NCBI GenBank assembly: GCA_003477405.1
Contig: QUDE01000002.1
Span: 124,001 to 188,000, forward strand
Origin: Ruminococcaceae bacterium AM07-15
GTDB lineage: Bacteria > Bacillota > Clostridia > Oscillospirales > Butyricicoccaceae
DNA length: 64,000 bases
Reading direction: 5' to 3'
Both the position numbers and the translations under genes were made by a program. The notes under the pieces are model-generated. The model was not told where the DNA came from. It did not search any database and worked only from the letters and a program-made list of their open reading frames with translations. Below, in pieces: positions 52,259 through 61,347 of this stretch (position 1 is the first letter of the stretch; each line of letters begins with the position of its first letter).

Positions 52259-53557
52259 ATGGAGGAATATCAGAGCTTTTCCCTGGGCAGCCAAGGGGAA
52301 CTGACCATGGGAGGGGTGAGCCTTCCCGCTTTGGCCGAAAAATACGGCACCCCTTTGTATGTGATGGATGAGGAAAAAATCCGCCATACCTGCCGGGCCT
52401 ATCAAAGGGCCATGAAGCGGAACTTTGGAGATGCGTTCCATGTGTCCTATGCCAGCAAGGCCCTGTGCGTCAAAGGCATCTATCCCATTTTGAAAGAAGA
52501 GGGGATGTGCGCCGATGTGGTGTCTGGCGGAGAGCTTTACACCGCTTTGCAGGCCGGGTTTGATCCGGCCAAACTGCACTTCCACGGCAACAACAAATCC
52601 CGGGAAGAGATGACCATGGCCATCAAGGCGGGCATCGGTTCCTTCATCGCCGACAGCGAGGAGGAGATTCACACTCTCAATGAACTGGGAGGCCAGTTGG
52701 GCAAGACTGTCCAGGTGGCCCTGCGGGTCAAGCCGGGAGTGGATGCCCACACCCATGAGTTTATCTCCACCGGGGATCTGGACAGCAAATTCGGCTTCGG
52801 TTATGAAAACGGCCACGCTCTGAAGGCGGCCTGTCTGGTGTCCAGCCTGCCCCATCTGGAGCTTTGCGGCATCCATTGCCACATCGGCTCCCAGGTGTTC
52901 CTGACAGAGCCCTATAAGCTGGCCTGCCGGGTGATGTTTCAGCTGCTCACCGAGATCGGCCGGGAGACCGGAACAGTGCCCCCGGGGCTCAACCTGGGCG
53001 GCGGCTTCGGCATCGCCTATGGCCCGGAGGACAAGCCCCTGCCGGTGGATGAGATGATCGATGCCCTGGGTGAAGCGGTGCGGGAAGGATGCCAAAAGCA
53101 CAACCTGCCCCAGCCCTTCATCACCATTGAGCCGGGACGGAGTATCGTGGGCCCGGCGGGTGTGACGCTGTACCGGGTGGGCTCGGTGAAGCACATTGAG
53201 AATGTGCGCACCTATGTGGCCGTGGACGGAGGAATGCCCGACAATCCCCGTTACGCCCTGTACGGAGCCAGCTACCAGGCGGTGAAAGCCACCGATCCCA
53301 AAGGGGAGCGCACCCTGTGGGCAGCCATTGCCGGCAAGTGCTGTGAAAGCGGAGACCTTGTCACGAAAGATGCGTTGATCCAGCCGGTACAGGCCGGGGA
53401 TCTGCTGTGTGTCTTTGCCACCGGCGCCTATAACTATTCCATGGCCAGCAACTATAACCGTCTGCCCCGGCCGCCCATCGTCATGGTGCGGGATGGGAAG
53501 GACCGGCTGCTGGTGAAGCGGGAAAGCTATGAGCAGCTGGTGCAGAACGATATGTGA
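52259..53557 (+). CDS. lysA: Diaminopimelate decarboxylase
   Basis: PLP enzyme for the final step of lysine synthesis. PLP-lysine lies in YASKALCVK, followed by HFHGNNKS, GGGFGIAY, the EPGRSIVGPAG phosphate-binding segment and a CCESGD active-site Cys/Glu. The YNY-type substrate site (GAYNYSMASNYN) is also present. Length 432 aa. GGAGGGG lies directly upstream. Its product competes with peptidoglycan use of meso-DAP. Confidence 0.96.
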   Translation: MEEYQSFSLGSQGELTMGGVSLPALAEKYGTPLYVMDEEKIRHTCRAYQRAMKRNFGDAFHVSYASKALCVKGIYPILKEEGMCADVVSGGELYTALQAGFDPAKLHFHGNNKSREEMTMAIKAGIGSFIADSEEEIHTLNELGGQLGKTVQVALRVKPGVDAHTHEFISTGDLDSKFGFGYENGHALKAACLVSSLPHLELCGIHCHIGSQVFLTEPYKLACRVMFQLLTEIGRETGTVPPGLNLGGGFGIAYGPEDKPLPVDEMIDALGEAVREGCQKHNLPQPFITIEPGRSIVGPAGVTLYRVGSVKHIENVRTYVAVDGGMPDNPRYALYGASYQAVKATDPKGERTLWAAIAGKCCESGDLVTKDALIQPVQAGDLLCVFATGAYNYSMASNYNRLPRPPIVMVRDGKDRLLVKRESYEQLVQNDM

Positions 53558-53581
53558 TTGGAACCTTGATAAGGAGACGCC

Positions 53582-54232
53582 ATGTTTGGAAACTCTCTTC
53601 AGAAATACATGATCCTCATTCCGGCGGTGCTCATCGCCCTGATGTTTCATGAATTGGCCCACGGCCTTGTGGCATACTGGCTGGGGGACGACACCGCCAA
53701 GCGGGCCGGACGGCTCACCCTCAACCCTCTGGACCATCTGGACCCGCTGGGTACATTGTGCATGATCTTTTTCGGCTTTGGCTGGGCCAAGCCGGTGCCG
53801 GTGAACACCAGCCGGTTCCGCCATCGGAAAGTGGGCATGGCCCTTACCGCTCTGGCCGGGCCTTTGGCCAATTTCCTTCTGAGTTTTGTGCTCATTTTGA
53901 TAGCCCTTCTGATGCAGACCCTGGCTCCCACAAACCAGATTCTGCTGGCCCTCAGCCGGTTTTTCATTCAGACCGGACAGCTCAGCGTCTGCCTGGGCGT
54001 ATTCAACCTGATCCCCATTCCGCCGCTGGACGGCTCCCGGGTGCTTCAGGTGCTGCTGCCCAACAAAATCTATTATAAGCTTTATCAATACGAGGCCTAT
54101 TTCCAGATCGGCCTGATCGTGCTTTTGTTCCTGGGGGCCTTCAATAATCTGCTCTACACCCTCCAGGTGGATATGCTCTCCCTCATTGTGGAGGGGGCGG
54201 CCCGGGTGCTTTTGGTGCTGGGGCTTCTATGA
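53582..54232 (+). CDS. Site-2 protease family (M50) membrane protein
   Basis: Intramembrane zinc protease-like protein (216 aa, about six TM segments): zinc motif HELAH at 23-27 and NLIPIPPLDGSR near residue 141-152. It belongs to the Rhomboid-like minimal S2P group beside scpA in many Firmicutes. The substrate is unknown. AAGGAG precedes the ATG, and the end overlaps scpA. Confidence 0.92.
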   Translation: MFGNSLQKYMILIPAVLIALMFHELAHGLVAYWLGDDTAKRAGRLTLNPLDHLDPLGTLCMIFFGFGWAKPVPVNTSRFRHRKVGMALTALAGPLANFLLSFVLILIALLMQTLAPTNQILLALSRFFIQTGQLSVCLGVFNLIPIPPLDGSRVLQVLLPNKIYYKLYQYEAYFQIGLIVLLFLGAFNNLLYTLQVDMLSLIVEGAARVLLVLGLL

Positions 54233-54945
54233 AAAGCCCGCTGACCTATCATCTGGAGGCCTTTGACGGGCCGCTGGATCTGCTGCTCCATCTGATTTCC
54301 AAAAACAAGGTGAGCATTTACGACATCCCTATTGCTCAGATCTTGGAGCAATATATGGACGAACTGCGCCGGATGGAGGAGATGGACCTGGAGGTCACCA
54401 GCGATTTTGTGGCCATGGCGGCCCAGCTGATGTACATTAAGTCCAAAATGCTGCTGCCGGTCTATCCGGAGGAAGGGGAGGAAGATCCCCGGAAGCCCTT
54501 GGTGGAGGCCCTGCTGGAATACAAAAAGTGCAAAATGGCCAGCGGCCTTCTGGAAGAGCGGATGGAACTGGGCCGGGATCTTTACACCAAACCCCCAGAG
54601 GTGCAGAAAAGAGAAGAACAGCCGGAATACCATTACACCGCCCAGGTGCTGCAAAAGGCCATCGAGACCATTCTCCAGCGCCAGGAGCGGAGGAGCCCGC
54701 CTCCTTTGCGGCTGTTTCATGGGGTGGTGGGAAGAGAGCCGGTGCCGGTGGCAGGGAAACTCCAGATGATCGCCCGTCGGCTGGCCGTGCAGCACCACCT
54801 GGATTTTGAAAGCCTGGTGCTGGAGTGCCGCAGCCGTTCCGAGGTGGTGGCCCTGTTTCTGGCGGTGCTGGAGCTTTCCAAAGCCCATAAACTGGCCATT
54901 GTGGAGCAGGAAGAGGGATATCTTTTGACGCTTGCGGGAGAATAG
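54229..54945 (+). CDS. scpA: Segregation and condensation protein A
   Basis: Kleisin subunit of the SMC-ScpAB condensin. YHLEAFDGPLDLLLHLISKNKVSIYDIPIAQI is the Smc-head-binding N-terminal region, with FVAMAAQLMYIKSKMLLP after it. A central ScpB-binding stretch and a C-terminal winged helix (RSEVVALFLAVLELSK) complete 238 aa. Start overlaps the M50 gene. Confidence 0.96.
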   Translation: MKSPLTYHLEAFDGPLDLLLHLISKNKVSIYDIPIAQILEQYMDELRRMEEMDLEVTSDFVAMAAQLMYIKSKMLLPVYPEEGEEDPRKPLVEALLEYKKCKMASGLLEERMELGRDLYTKPPEVQKREEQPEYHYTAQVLQKAIETILQRQERRSPPPLRLFHGVVGREPVPVAGKLQMIARRLAVQHHLDFESLVLECRSRSEVVALFLAVLELSKAHKLAIVEQEEGYLLTLAGE

Positions 54946-54946
54946 A

Positions 54947-55546
54947 ATGGAAGCCAATGAATTGCAGTGTGCTCTGGAAGCGGTGCTTTTTGCCGCAGGG
55001 GAGCCGGTGGCCGTGGACAAGCTGTGCCAGGTGCTGGAAGTGCCGGAGCAGGTTCTCCACGAGGCCGCCCAGGCTTTGGCGGGAGAATATGACTACAGCC
55101 GCCGGGGGATCAAACTGGTGCGGCTGGAGGACCGGTATCAGCTGTGCTCCCGGGCCGATTACGCTCCGTGGGTGCGCCGGACGCTGGAAACGCGCCGGGC
55201 CCCCACCTTGTCGGCGGCGGCTCTGGAAGTGCTGGCCATCGCCGCCTACCGGCAACCGGTGACCAGGGTGTATATCGAACAGGTGCGGGGCGTGGACAGC
55301 AGCTATACCATTCGCTCTTTGTGCGAAAAGGGGCTGCTGGAGGAATGCGGGAAGCTGGATGTGCCCGGCCGGCCCACTCTCTTTCGCACCACCGGTGATT
55401 TTCTCCGTTCCTTTGGCCTTTCCTCCCTCACCGAACTGCCGGAGATCGAGGGGCTGGAGGACGAGCGGATGGAGCAGCTGACCCTGCCCATGATGGAAGA
55501 AGAAGCGAAAACGGACACCGAAGGGGCGGAGGCGGCAACGAAGTGA
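54947..55546 (+). CDS. scpB: Segregation and condensation protein B
   Basis: Kite subunit that dimerises on ScpA. Two winged-helix domains: ALEAVLFAAGEPVAVDKLCQVL near the start and SAAALEVLAIAAYRQPVTRVYIEQVRGVDS in the second, then GRPTLFRTTGDFLRSFGL. The ATG has GGGAG six bases upstream and gives 199 aa. The acidic tail is followed by a GTGA overlap with the next gene. Confidence 0.96.
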   Translation: MEANELQCALEAVLFAAGEPVAVDKLCQVLEVPEQVLHEAAQALAGEYDYSRRGIKLVRLEDRYQLCSRADYAPWVRRTLETRRAPTLSAAALEVLAIAAYRQPVTRVYIEQVRGVDSSYTIRSLCEKGLLEECGKLDVPGRPTLFRTTGDFLRSFGLSSLTELPEIEGLEDERMEQLTLPMMEEEAKTDTEGAEAATK

Positions 55547-56265
55547 AGATCCTGTTATGGGTGCTGATAGGGTTGGGAGGGCTTCTCCTTTTCCTTCTGG
55601 TGCTTTTGCTCCTGGTTCTGCTGCTCCCCGCCCGGGTGCGGGTGATGCTGCGGCAGGAAAAGTTCTTTTTATGGGTGGGGCTGGGGCCTTTCCGCCTGCG
55701 GCTGCTGCCATGGAAAGAGAAAAAGCCCAAAAAACAAAAAAAGCCTGAAAAGCAAGAAAAGCCAAAGCCGCAGAAGAGGGAATCTCCGCCGTCGCCGCCA
55801 CCCCAGGCAGCAAGACACGGGGAGGCGGCCGGTCCGGCGCCTCAGATCCGCAAGGAAAAGGAGAGTGCTCCGGTTTCCGGCGGCATGGAGAAGCTGGACA
55901 TCCCCTATATCATGGAATTGATCCATCTGGGGCTTTCGGCCATGGAGCAGTTCCGGCGGGCGCTGCGGGTGGATCGTTTTCTGCTGGATTGTGCCATCGC
56001 CACGGGGGATGCCGCCAAAACCGCCATGGCCTATGGGGCCGCTGCCGCGGGAGTGGGGATGTTCCTGCCTTTGCTGGAGGAAAATCTGCGGGTGCGGAAA
56101 AAAGACATCCAGGTAATTTGTGATTTTGAAGGAACAGAAAGCCAGATCTTCTTGGAAGTACAGGTGTCAGCGCTGGTTTTCCAGCTGCTGATCATTGGAA
56201 TCAAAGTGCTGCGGGAGTTCCTGCGGCTTCGGAAACAACATGACCAGGAGGCAGTGTCTGTATGA
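55543..56265 (+). CDS. DUF2953 membrane protein
   Basis: Protein of 240 aa starting with GTG inside the scpB stop. A strong N-terminal TM helix (about 4-29) leads to a beta-rich segment (VRVMLRQEKFFLWVGLGPFRLRLLP), a Lys/Pro/Gln-rich low-complexity linker (about 58-110), and a C-terminal domain with DRFLLDCAIATGDAAKTAMAYG typical of DUF2953. This family often precedes gerW/ytfJ, as here, and is linked to sporulation by context. Function is unknown. Confidence 0.85.
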   Translation: MKILLWVLIGLGGLLLFLLVLLLLVLLLPARVRVMLRQEKFFLWVGLGPFRLRLLPWKEKKPKKQKKPEKQEKPKPQKRESPPSPPPQAARHGEAAGPAPQIRKEKESAPVSGGMEKLDIPYIMELIHLGLSAMEQFRRALRVDRFLLDCAIATGDAAKTAMAYGAAAAGVGMFLPLLEENLRVRKKDIQVICDFEGTESQIFLEVQVSALVFQLLIIGIKVLREFLRLRKQHDQEAVSV

Positions 56266-56636
56266 ATGAGATCAGCGATGTGATGAAAGAGACCATGTCC
56301 AAAATCAAAGAGATGGTGGATGTGAACACCATCGTGGGCAACCCCATCACCACCCCCGACGGAGTGACCCTCATCCCGGTTTCCAAGGTGACCTTCGGCT
56401 TTGCCGCCGGAGGCAGTGACGGGAAGGCCAAGGAAACCGGCAAGCCGCCGGTGCGTTTTGGTGCGGGAAGCGGTGCCGGTGTGACCATTTCGCCGGTGGC
56501 CTTCATCGTCCTCACCGGGGAAAATGCCCGGCTTTTGTATGTAGATCCCCCGGCCAACACGGCGGTGGACAAGATCATCGATCTGGTGCCCCAGGTGGTG
56601 GATAAGATCAAGGAATACAAAGAAGGCAAAGAATAA
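56262..56636 (+). CDS. ytfJ: GerW family sporulation protein (YtfJ)
   Basis: Small (124 aa) spore protein required for normal germination in Bacillus. Conserved core: VNTIVGNPITTPDGVTLIPVSKVTFGFAAGG, then GAGSGAGVTISPVAFIVL and a C-terminal IDLVPQVVDKIKE helix. Overlaps the DUF2953 gene by ATGA. Forespore (sigma-F/G) expression is expected from the family; no promoter is seen because the operon is continuous. Confidence 0.94.
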   Translation: MNEISDVMKETMSKIKEMVDVNTIVGNPITTPDGVTLIPVSKVTFGFAAGGSDGKAKETGKPPVRFGAGSGAGVTISPVAFIVLTGENARLLYVDPPANTAVDKIIDLVPQVVDKIKEYKEGKE

Positions 56637-56680
56637 TCTTTCCGGCCTGCCCGTAAGTATCCCATGGGCAGGTGAGAAAA

Positions 56681-57799
56681 ATGAAAAAACGATTGACAGC
56701 AGCGGTTCTGGTGTGTTTGCTCCTTTTTCCCTTGGAGAGCCTGGGAGTGTGGCGGCAGCTGGAGGGAACAGAGGTATCGGCCAAAGGGGCCGCCTTGTAT
56801 GACCCTGCAGCCAAAACATTCCTCTATGAAAAGCAGGGGGATACCCAGCTTCCCATGGCCAGCACCACCAAGATCATGACGGCCCTTCTGGTGCTGGAGC
56901 ATCTTCCGCTGGAGGCGGAGCACATCATAAAGCCGGAGTGGACGGGGATCGAAGGCTCCTCCATCTATCTCAAGGCCGGAGAAAAACTGACCACCTATGA
57001 TCTGCTTTGCGGCCTTTTGCTGGAAAGCGGCAACGATGCGGCTGTGGCCCTTTCCTGCCTGGTTTCCGGCAGTGAAGAGGCCTTTTGCCGTCTGATGAAT
57101 GAAAAAGCGGCAGAATTGGGCCTTGTGAACACCCATTTCCAAAGCGCCAGCGGCCTGGATGGTGATGCACACTATACCACCGCCAAGGATCTGGCCGTTC
57201 TGACCGGCGCGGCCATGGCGCAGGAGGAGTTTGCTGCCATCGTTTCGCAAAAGACCATCGCCACCGGGGATCGGGTGATGAAAAACCACAACAAACTGCT
57301 GACCCTTTCCCAGGAGGTTTGCGGCGTCAAAACCGGCTTTACCAAAAAGGCGGGCCGGTGTCTGGTTTCGGCGGCCCGGCGGGAGGGGCGGCTGCTCATC
57401 GCCGTCACTCTGGGTGCTCCCGACGACTGGAACGACCATCTGCGCCTGTATGACAGCGCCTTTGCCCTGTGCGCTCCCCAGCAAGTGCTGGAGGGAGGAG
57501 CGGCGGGAAGCGCACTGGTGCTTTCCGGGGAAAAAAGCCAGGTGGAGCTTTACTACAATGGCTCGTTTGCTCCATTCCTCACAGAGGAAGAACGACAGAA
57601 TATAAGTGTGCAGATAGTAGGCCCACGGACGGTATGCGCCCCGGTGCAGGCCGGGCAGGTTTACGGCACGCTTCAGGTGCGGCTGGGGGATGGAGTGATC
57701 TACAAAACCCCGGTCTATTACAGAGAGACGGTGGAAAAACTGCCCCCGGCCAAAAATTTCTGGCAGAAGATCTGGCAGGGACTGTGGGGCGGAAAATAA
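56681..57799 (+). CDS. D-alanyl-D-alanine carboxypeptidase (DacB/DacF type)
   Basis: Second PBP5-family enzyme in the window, 372 aa. Signal peptide (about 1-22), active-site STTK at 61-64, SGN at 117-119 and KTG at 218-220, then a C-terminal beta domain. It ends in an amphipathic tail (WQKIWQGLWGGK) and not the TM plus poly-Arg tail of the paralogue at 6768-8099. Location after ytfJ suggests a role in spore cortex peptidoglycan, which DacB and DacF regulate in Bacillus; this is inference. The ATG follows AGGTGAG. Confidence 0.94.
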   Translation: MKKRLTAAVLVCLLLFPLESLGVWRQLEGTEVSAKGAALYDPAAKTFLYEKQGDTQLPMASTTKIMTALLVLEHLPLEAEHIIKPEWTGIEGSSIYLKAGEKLTTYDLLCGLLLESGNDAAVALSCLVSGSEEAFCRLMNEKAAELGLVNTHFQSASGLDGDAHYTTAKDLAVLTGAAMAQEEFAAIVSQKTIATGDRVMKNHNKLLTLSQEVCGVKTGFTKKAGRCLVSAARREGRLLIAVTLGAPDDWNDHLRLYDSAFALCAPQQVLEGGAAGSALVLSGEKSQVELYYNGSFAPFLTEEERQNISVQIVGPRTVCAPVQAGQVYGTLQVRLGDGVIYKTPVYYRETVEKLPPAKNFWQKIWQGLWGGK

Positions 57800-57833
57800 A
57801 GAAAGAGAGAAAAACGGGAAAGGGGGAAGGACC

Positions 57834-58562
57834 TTGAAGGAAAGACTGCAAAAAATCCTGTCGGCCAGCGGCGTCTGCTCCCGGCGGAAAGGGGAAGAGC
57901 TGATCGCTCAGGGACTGGTGACGGTGAACGGCCGGAAAGCCCAGGTGGGAGACAGTGCCGACCCGGAAAAGGACATCATTGCCGTGAGGGGAAAGCCTTT
58001 GGGTCAAAAACCCCCTGGCCTTTACATCATGCTCCACAAGCCTCGGGGCTATGTGACCACCGCCCAGGATGAAAAAGGACGGCGAACGGTACTGGATCTG
58101 TTGAGTGGCGTTCCTGGCCGGGTCTATCCTGTGGGGCGGCTGGATATGGATTCGGAAGGGCTGCTGCTTCTGACCAACGACGGCGATTTGACCCTCCAGC
58201 TGACCCACCCTTCCCATGAGGTGGGAAAGGAATACCTGCTGGAACTGGATACGCCGGAAGAGGACCCGGTGATGGGGCTGACCCGTCCCATGAGCCTGGA
58301 TGGCCGCCCGCTGGCTCCGGTGCAGGCCAAGCGGGTGAAAGAGGAAAAGGGCCGCACCTTTTTGCTGCTCACCATCCATGAGGGCCGCAACCGGCAGATC
58401 CGCCGGATGTGCCAGCAAAGGGGCTACCGGCTGCGGCGGCTCAAACGGGTGGCCATGGGCCGGCTTTCTTTGGGGGATTTGCCGCCGGGGAAATGGCGGC
58501 ATCTGACGGCCAGCGAAGTGGCCTATTTGAAAAACCTTGGGTCCATAAAGGATAGAGGATAG
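57834..58562 (+). CDS. RsuA/RluB-family pseudouridine synthase
   Basis: rRNA pseudouridine synthase (242 aa). N-terminal S4 domain (about 1-60, ERLQKILSASGVCSRRKGEELI), then LHKPRGYVTT and the catalytic GRLDMDSEGLLLLTNDG with its Asp, and RNRQIRRM near the C terminus. The start is a TTG preceded by AGGGGGAAGG; no ATG or GTG fits the S4 domain. Likely RluB-type acting on 23S rRNA, but the site is not determined. Confidence 0.92.
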   Translation: MKERLQKILSASGVCSRRKGEELIAQGLVTVNGRKAQVGDSADPEKDIIAVRGKPLGQKPPGLYIMLHKPRGYVTTAQDEKGRRTVLDLLSGVPGRVYPVGRLDMDSEGLLLLTNDGDLTLQLTHPSHEVGKEYLLELDTPEEDPVMGLTRPMSLDGRPLAPVQAKRVKEEKGRTFLLLTIHEGRNRQIRRMCQQRGYRLRRLKRVAMGRLSLGDLPPGKWRHLTASEVAYLKNLGSIKDRG

Positions 58563-58573
58563 GGGAAAAGAGA

Positions 58574-59425
58574 ATGAAACGAATCAACGACGCCATCAAC
58601 GAATCCTTCGGGGATTTCACCAAAAACCAAAAGGTATTGTCTCAGTTCATCCTCAGCTACTGCGACAAAGCCGCCTTCATGACGGCGGCAGAGATCGCCG
58701 CGGCCTCGGGGGTGAGCCAGTCCACCGTGGTGCGTTTTGCCTGGGCCCTGGGGTATGAAAGCTTCACCGCCTTTCACGACGCTCTCCAGAATGAACTGAA
58801 ATACCGGATCACCGCTTTGGAAAAATTCGAGCTTTTGAACAGCGAGGAGCTCTCCGATTCCTCGGTGTTTGAAAGCCTGGCCCAGGCCGATACCCTGAAC
58901 ATCAAAAAGACATTGGCGGTCAACAGCTCCGATGGGCTGAAAAATGTGTGCACCCGGCTGCAATTTGCCTCCAAGATCTACATATATGGCCAGGGGGCCT
59001 GTCAGTGCGGGGCGGTGTACCTGGGCTCCTATCTGCGCACTTTGCTGGGCAGTGTGTGCGTGGTCAATCAGACGGGGGAGGACCCGCTCACTTCCATTGC
59101 CACCATCGGCGGCAGCGATCTGCTGTTTTGCATCAGCCTGCCCCGGCACACCGAGCAGACCCGGATGCTGCTGGAATACGCCCAGGAGCGGGATGCCTGC
59201 ATCATCACCGTCAGCGAAGGCCCCGAGTCGGAGACGGCGGCCATGGCGGATATCAACCTCAGCGCCGAATGCGGCGATTATGGAGCCGCCGGGTCCCTGG
59301 CCCCGCTGCTCACTTTGCTCAACACCCTGGTGTGCCTCATCGTCCGCAGCGATGACAAAGCGGAAAAGCGGCTGCGTCTGGTGGACGAGCTTCCCCGGTA
59401 TCTGCTGCGGGAGGAAGACCGATGA
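58574..59425 (+). CDS. MurR/RpiR-family transcriptional regulator
   Basis: DNA-binding regulator of 283 aa: N-terminal HTH_6 domain (about 1-77) with AAEIAAASGVSQSTVVRFAWALGYESF, and a C-terminal SIS sugar-phosphate-binding domain (about 115-260, YIYGQGACQCGAVYLGS). Usual ligands are sugar phosphates. No sugar transport or metabolism gene is adjacent, so its regulon lies elsewhere or it controls the flavoprotein downstream, which its stop overlaps by ATGA. Confidence 0.92.
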   Translation: MKRINDAINESFGDFTKNQKVLSQFILSYCDKAAFMTAAEIAAASGVSQSTVVRFAWALGYESFTAFHDALQNELKYRITALEKFELLNSEELSDSSVFESLAQADTLNIKKTLAVNSSDGLKNVCTRLQFASKIYIYGQGACQCGAVYLGSYLRTLLGSVCVVNQTGEDPLTSIATIGGSDLLFCISLPRHTEQTRMLLEYAQERDACIITVSEGPESETAAMADINLSAECGDYGAAGSLAPLLTLLNTLVCLIVRSDDKAEKRLRLVDELPRYLLREEDR

Positions 59426-60657
59426 AAGAGGTTTTGGTCATCGGTGCCGGAGCGGCCGGCATGATGGCGGCCATCCGGGCCGCCCAGCAGGGCTGTAAGG
59501 TCACCGTGCTGGAAAAGGGAAGAGGGCCGGGCACCAAGCTGAACATCACCGGCAAAGGCCGGTGCAATGTGACAAACGACTGCGAGGTGGACACCCTGAT
59601 CCGCAATGTGCCCCGCAATGGCCGGTTTCTGTTCAGTGCCTTTCACGGCTTCACTTCACAGGATGCCATGGCCTTTTTTGAAGAACTGGGCGTGCCGCTG
59701 AAAACCGAACGGGGCCAGCGGGTCTTTCCGGTGAGCGACAGGGCCAGGGATGTGAGCGGCGCCTTGCGGGACCGGATGCACCGTCTGGGCGTGCGGGTCA
59801 TTTCCGCCCGGGCCAAGGAGATTTTAACAGAAGAAGGAAAAGTCTCCGGGGTGCTGACGGCCAAAGGGGAGCGTCTGACGGCCCAGAGCGTCATTGTGGC
59901 CACGGGGGGCCTGTCCTATCCCACCACCGGCTCCGACGGAGATGGTTTCCGGATGGCCCAGAGCCTGGGGCACACGGTAGAAAAGCCTCGGCCCTCCCTG
60001 ATCTGGCTGCGCACCCGGGAAAAAGACCCGGCCCGGCTGGAGGGGCTTTCTTTGCGGAATGTGCAGGTGTCCATCCGCAAGGGGAAAAAGAAGATCTATG
60101 AGGATTTCGGAGAGATGGTCTTTACCTCCCAGGGGGTGTCGGGGCCGGTGATCCTCAGTGCTTCGGCCCACATCTGCCGGAAACTGCCGGAAGAGGAATT
60201 TGATCTGTTCATCGACCTGAAGCCGGCCCTGGACAGAGAGACTCTGGACAAGCGTGTGCTGCGGGATTTTGAAAAGAACATCAACCGGGACTTTATCAAT
60301 GCCCTGGGTGAGCTTTTGCCCCACAAACTCATCCCGGTGGTGGTAGAGCGCTCGGGCATCGACGGGCGGAAAAAGGTGCATGAGATCACAAAAGGGGAGC
60401 GGGAACGCCTTTGTGAGGCTATAAAGGCCTTCCGCTTGACAGTGGTTGATGCAGGCCCCATGGAAGAGGCCATCGTCACTTCCGGCGGGGTGAAAGTCAA
60501 GGAGATCGACCCCCGCACCATGGAATCCAAATTGGTGCCGGGTCTTTACTTTGCCGGGGAAGTGATGGATGTGGACGCTTACACCGGCGGCTTTAATTTG
60601 CAGATCGCCTGGTCCACCGGCCATGCCGCCGGAATGGCCCAGGGAGAGGAGAGATAG
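59422..60657 (+). CDS. BaiN/HI0933-family NAD(P)/FAD-dependent oxidoreductase
   Basis: Flavoprotein of 411 aa. FAD site VLVIGAGAAGMMAAIRAA at the N terminus, NITGKGRCNVTN near 49-60, ATGGLSYPTTGSDGDGF, and the C-terminal LYFAGEVMDVDAYTGGFNLQIAWSTG. The family includes BaiN, a flavin enzyme of bile-acid metabolism, but most members are uncharacterised, so no reaction is assigned. It is translationally coupled to the RpiR regulator and leads into cmk. Confidence 0.92.
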   Translation: MKEVLVIGAGAAGMMAAIRAAQQGCKVTVLEKGRGPGTKLNITGKGRCNVTNDCEVDTLIRNVPRNGRFLFSAFHGFTSQDAMAFFEELGVPLKTERGQRVFPVSDRARDVSGALRDRMHRLGVRVISARAKEILTEEGKVSGVLTAKGERLTAQSVIVATGGLSYPTTGSDGDGFRMAQSLGHTVEKPRPSLIWLRTREKDPARLEGLSLRNVQVSIRKGKKKIYEDFGEMVFTSQGVSGPVILSASAHICRKLPEEEFDLFIDLKPALDRETLDKRVLRDFEKNINRDFINALGELLPHKLIPVVVERSGIDGRKKVHEITKGERERLCEAIKAFRLTVVDAGPMEEAIVTSGGVKVKEIDPRTMESKLVPGLYFAGEVMDVDAYTGGFNLQIAWSTGHAAGMAQGEER

Positions 60658-60660
60658 GAT

Positions 60661-61347
60661 ATGGGGAAAGAAACCATCAATGTGGCCATTGACGGCCCTT
60701 CGGGAGCGGGAAAGAGCACCATGGCCCGGCTGCTGGCCCAGCAGCTTCAATTCGTTTATGTGGACACCGGGGCCATGTACCGGGCCATCGGCCTGTTTGC
60801 CCAAAGGGCCGGGCTGAAAGAGGAGAACATAGGGCGGCTGGAAGGGATGCTCTGCGGCATTTCCATCGACATCCGCTATGAAGGGGGCTTCCAGCATATC
60901 TTCCTCAACGGGGAGGATGTGTCGGAACTGATCCGCACCGAGGAAATCTCCCGGTATGCCTCCCTGGTGTCGGCTCTGCCGCCGGTGCGTCAGTTCCTTC
61001 TGGGGCTGCAGCGGCGCCTGGCGGAGGAAAACGATGTGGTGATGGACGGCCGGGACATCGGCACGGTGATTTTGCCCCAGGCCCAGGTGAAGATTTTCCT
61101 CACCGCTACAGCGGAAGAGCGGGCCCACCGCCGCCATCGGGAACTGCTGGAAAAAGGGGAAAATATCTCCTATGAGCAGGTTTATCAGGATCTGCTCCGG
61201 CGGGACGAAAAGGACACCACCCGGGCAGCGGCTCCCCTTCGTCCGGCGGAGGACGCCGTGCTCTTCAACAGCACGGAATACAACCTGGAGGAAACGCTTC
61301 TTCAGCTGAAAAAAATCATAAGGGAGAAAACCGGCCATGCTGTATAA
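60661..61347 (+). CDS. cmk: Cytidylate kinase
   Basis: Phosphorylates CMP and dCMP. P-loop IDGPSGAGKSTMARLLA, VDTGAMYRAI, MDGRDIGTVILPQA and ATAEERAHRR (LID region). Length 228 aa is typical. Overlaps plsC at its 3' end. The order cmk-plsC-ispH-rpsA is conserved in Clostridia. Confidence 0.97.
   Translation: MGKETINVAIDGPSGAGKSTMARLLAQQLQFVYVDTGAMYRAIGLFAQRAGLKEENIGRLEGMLCGISIDIRYEGGFQHIFLNGEDVSELIRTEEISRYASLVSALPPVRQFLLGLQRRLAEENDVVMDGRDIGTVILPQAQVKIFLTATAEERAHRRHRELLEKGENISYEQVYQDLLRRDEKDTTRAAAPLRPAEDAVLFNSTEYNLEETLLQLKKIIREKTGHAV

Noticed and set aside
49166..54088. Open frame of 1640 codons on the minus strand opposite lon, engB, lysA and the M50 gene
   Set aside because: It is His/Gly/Leu-rich antisense of strongly conserved + strand genes, produced by high GC and codon bias; no domains and no spaced ribosome binding site.
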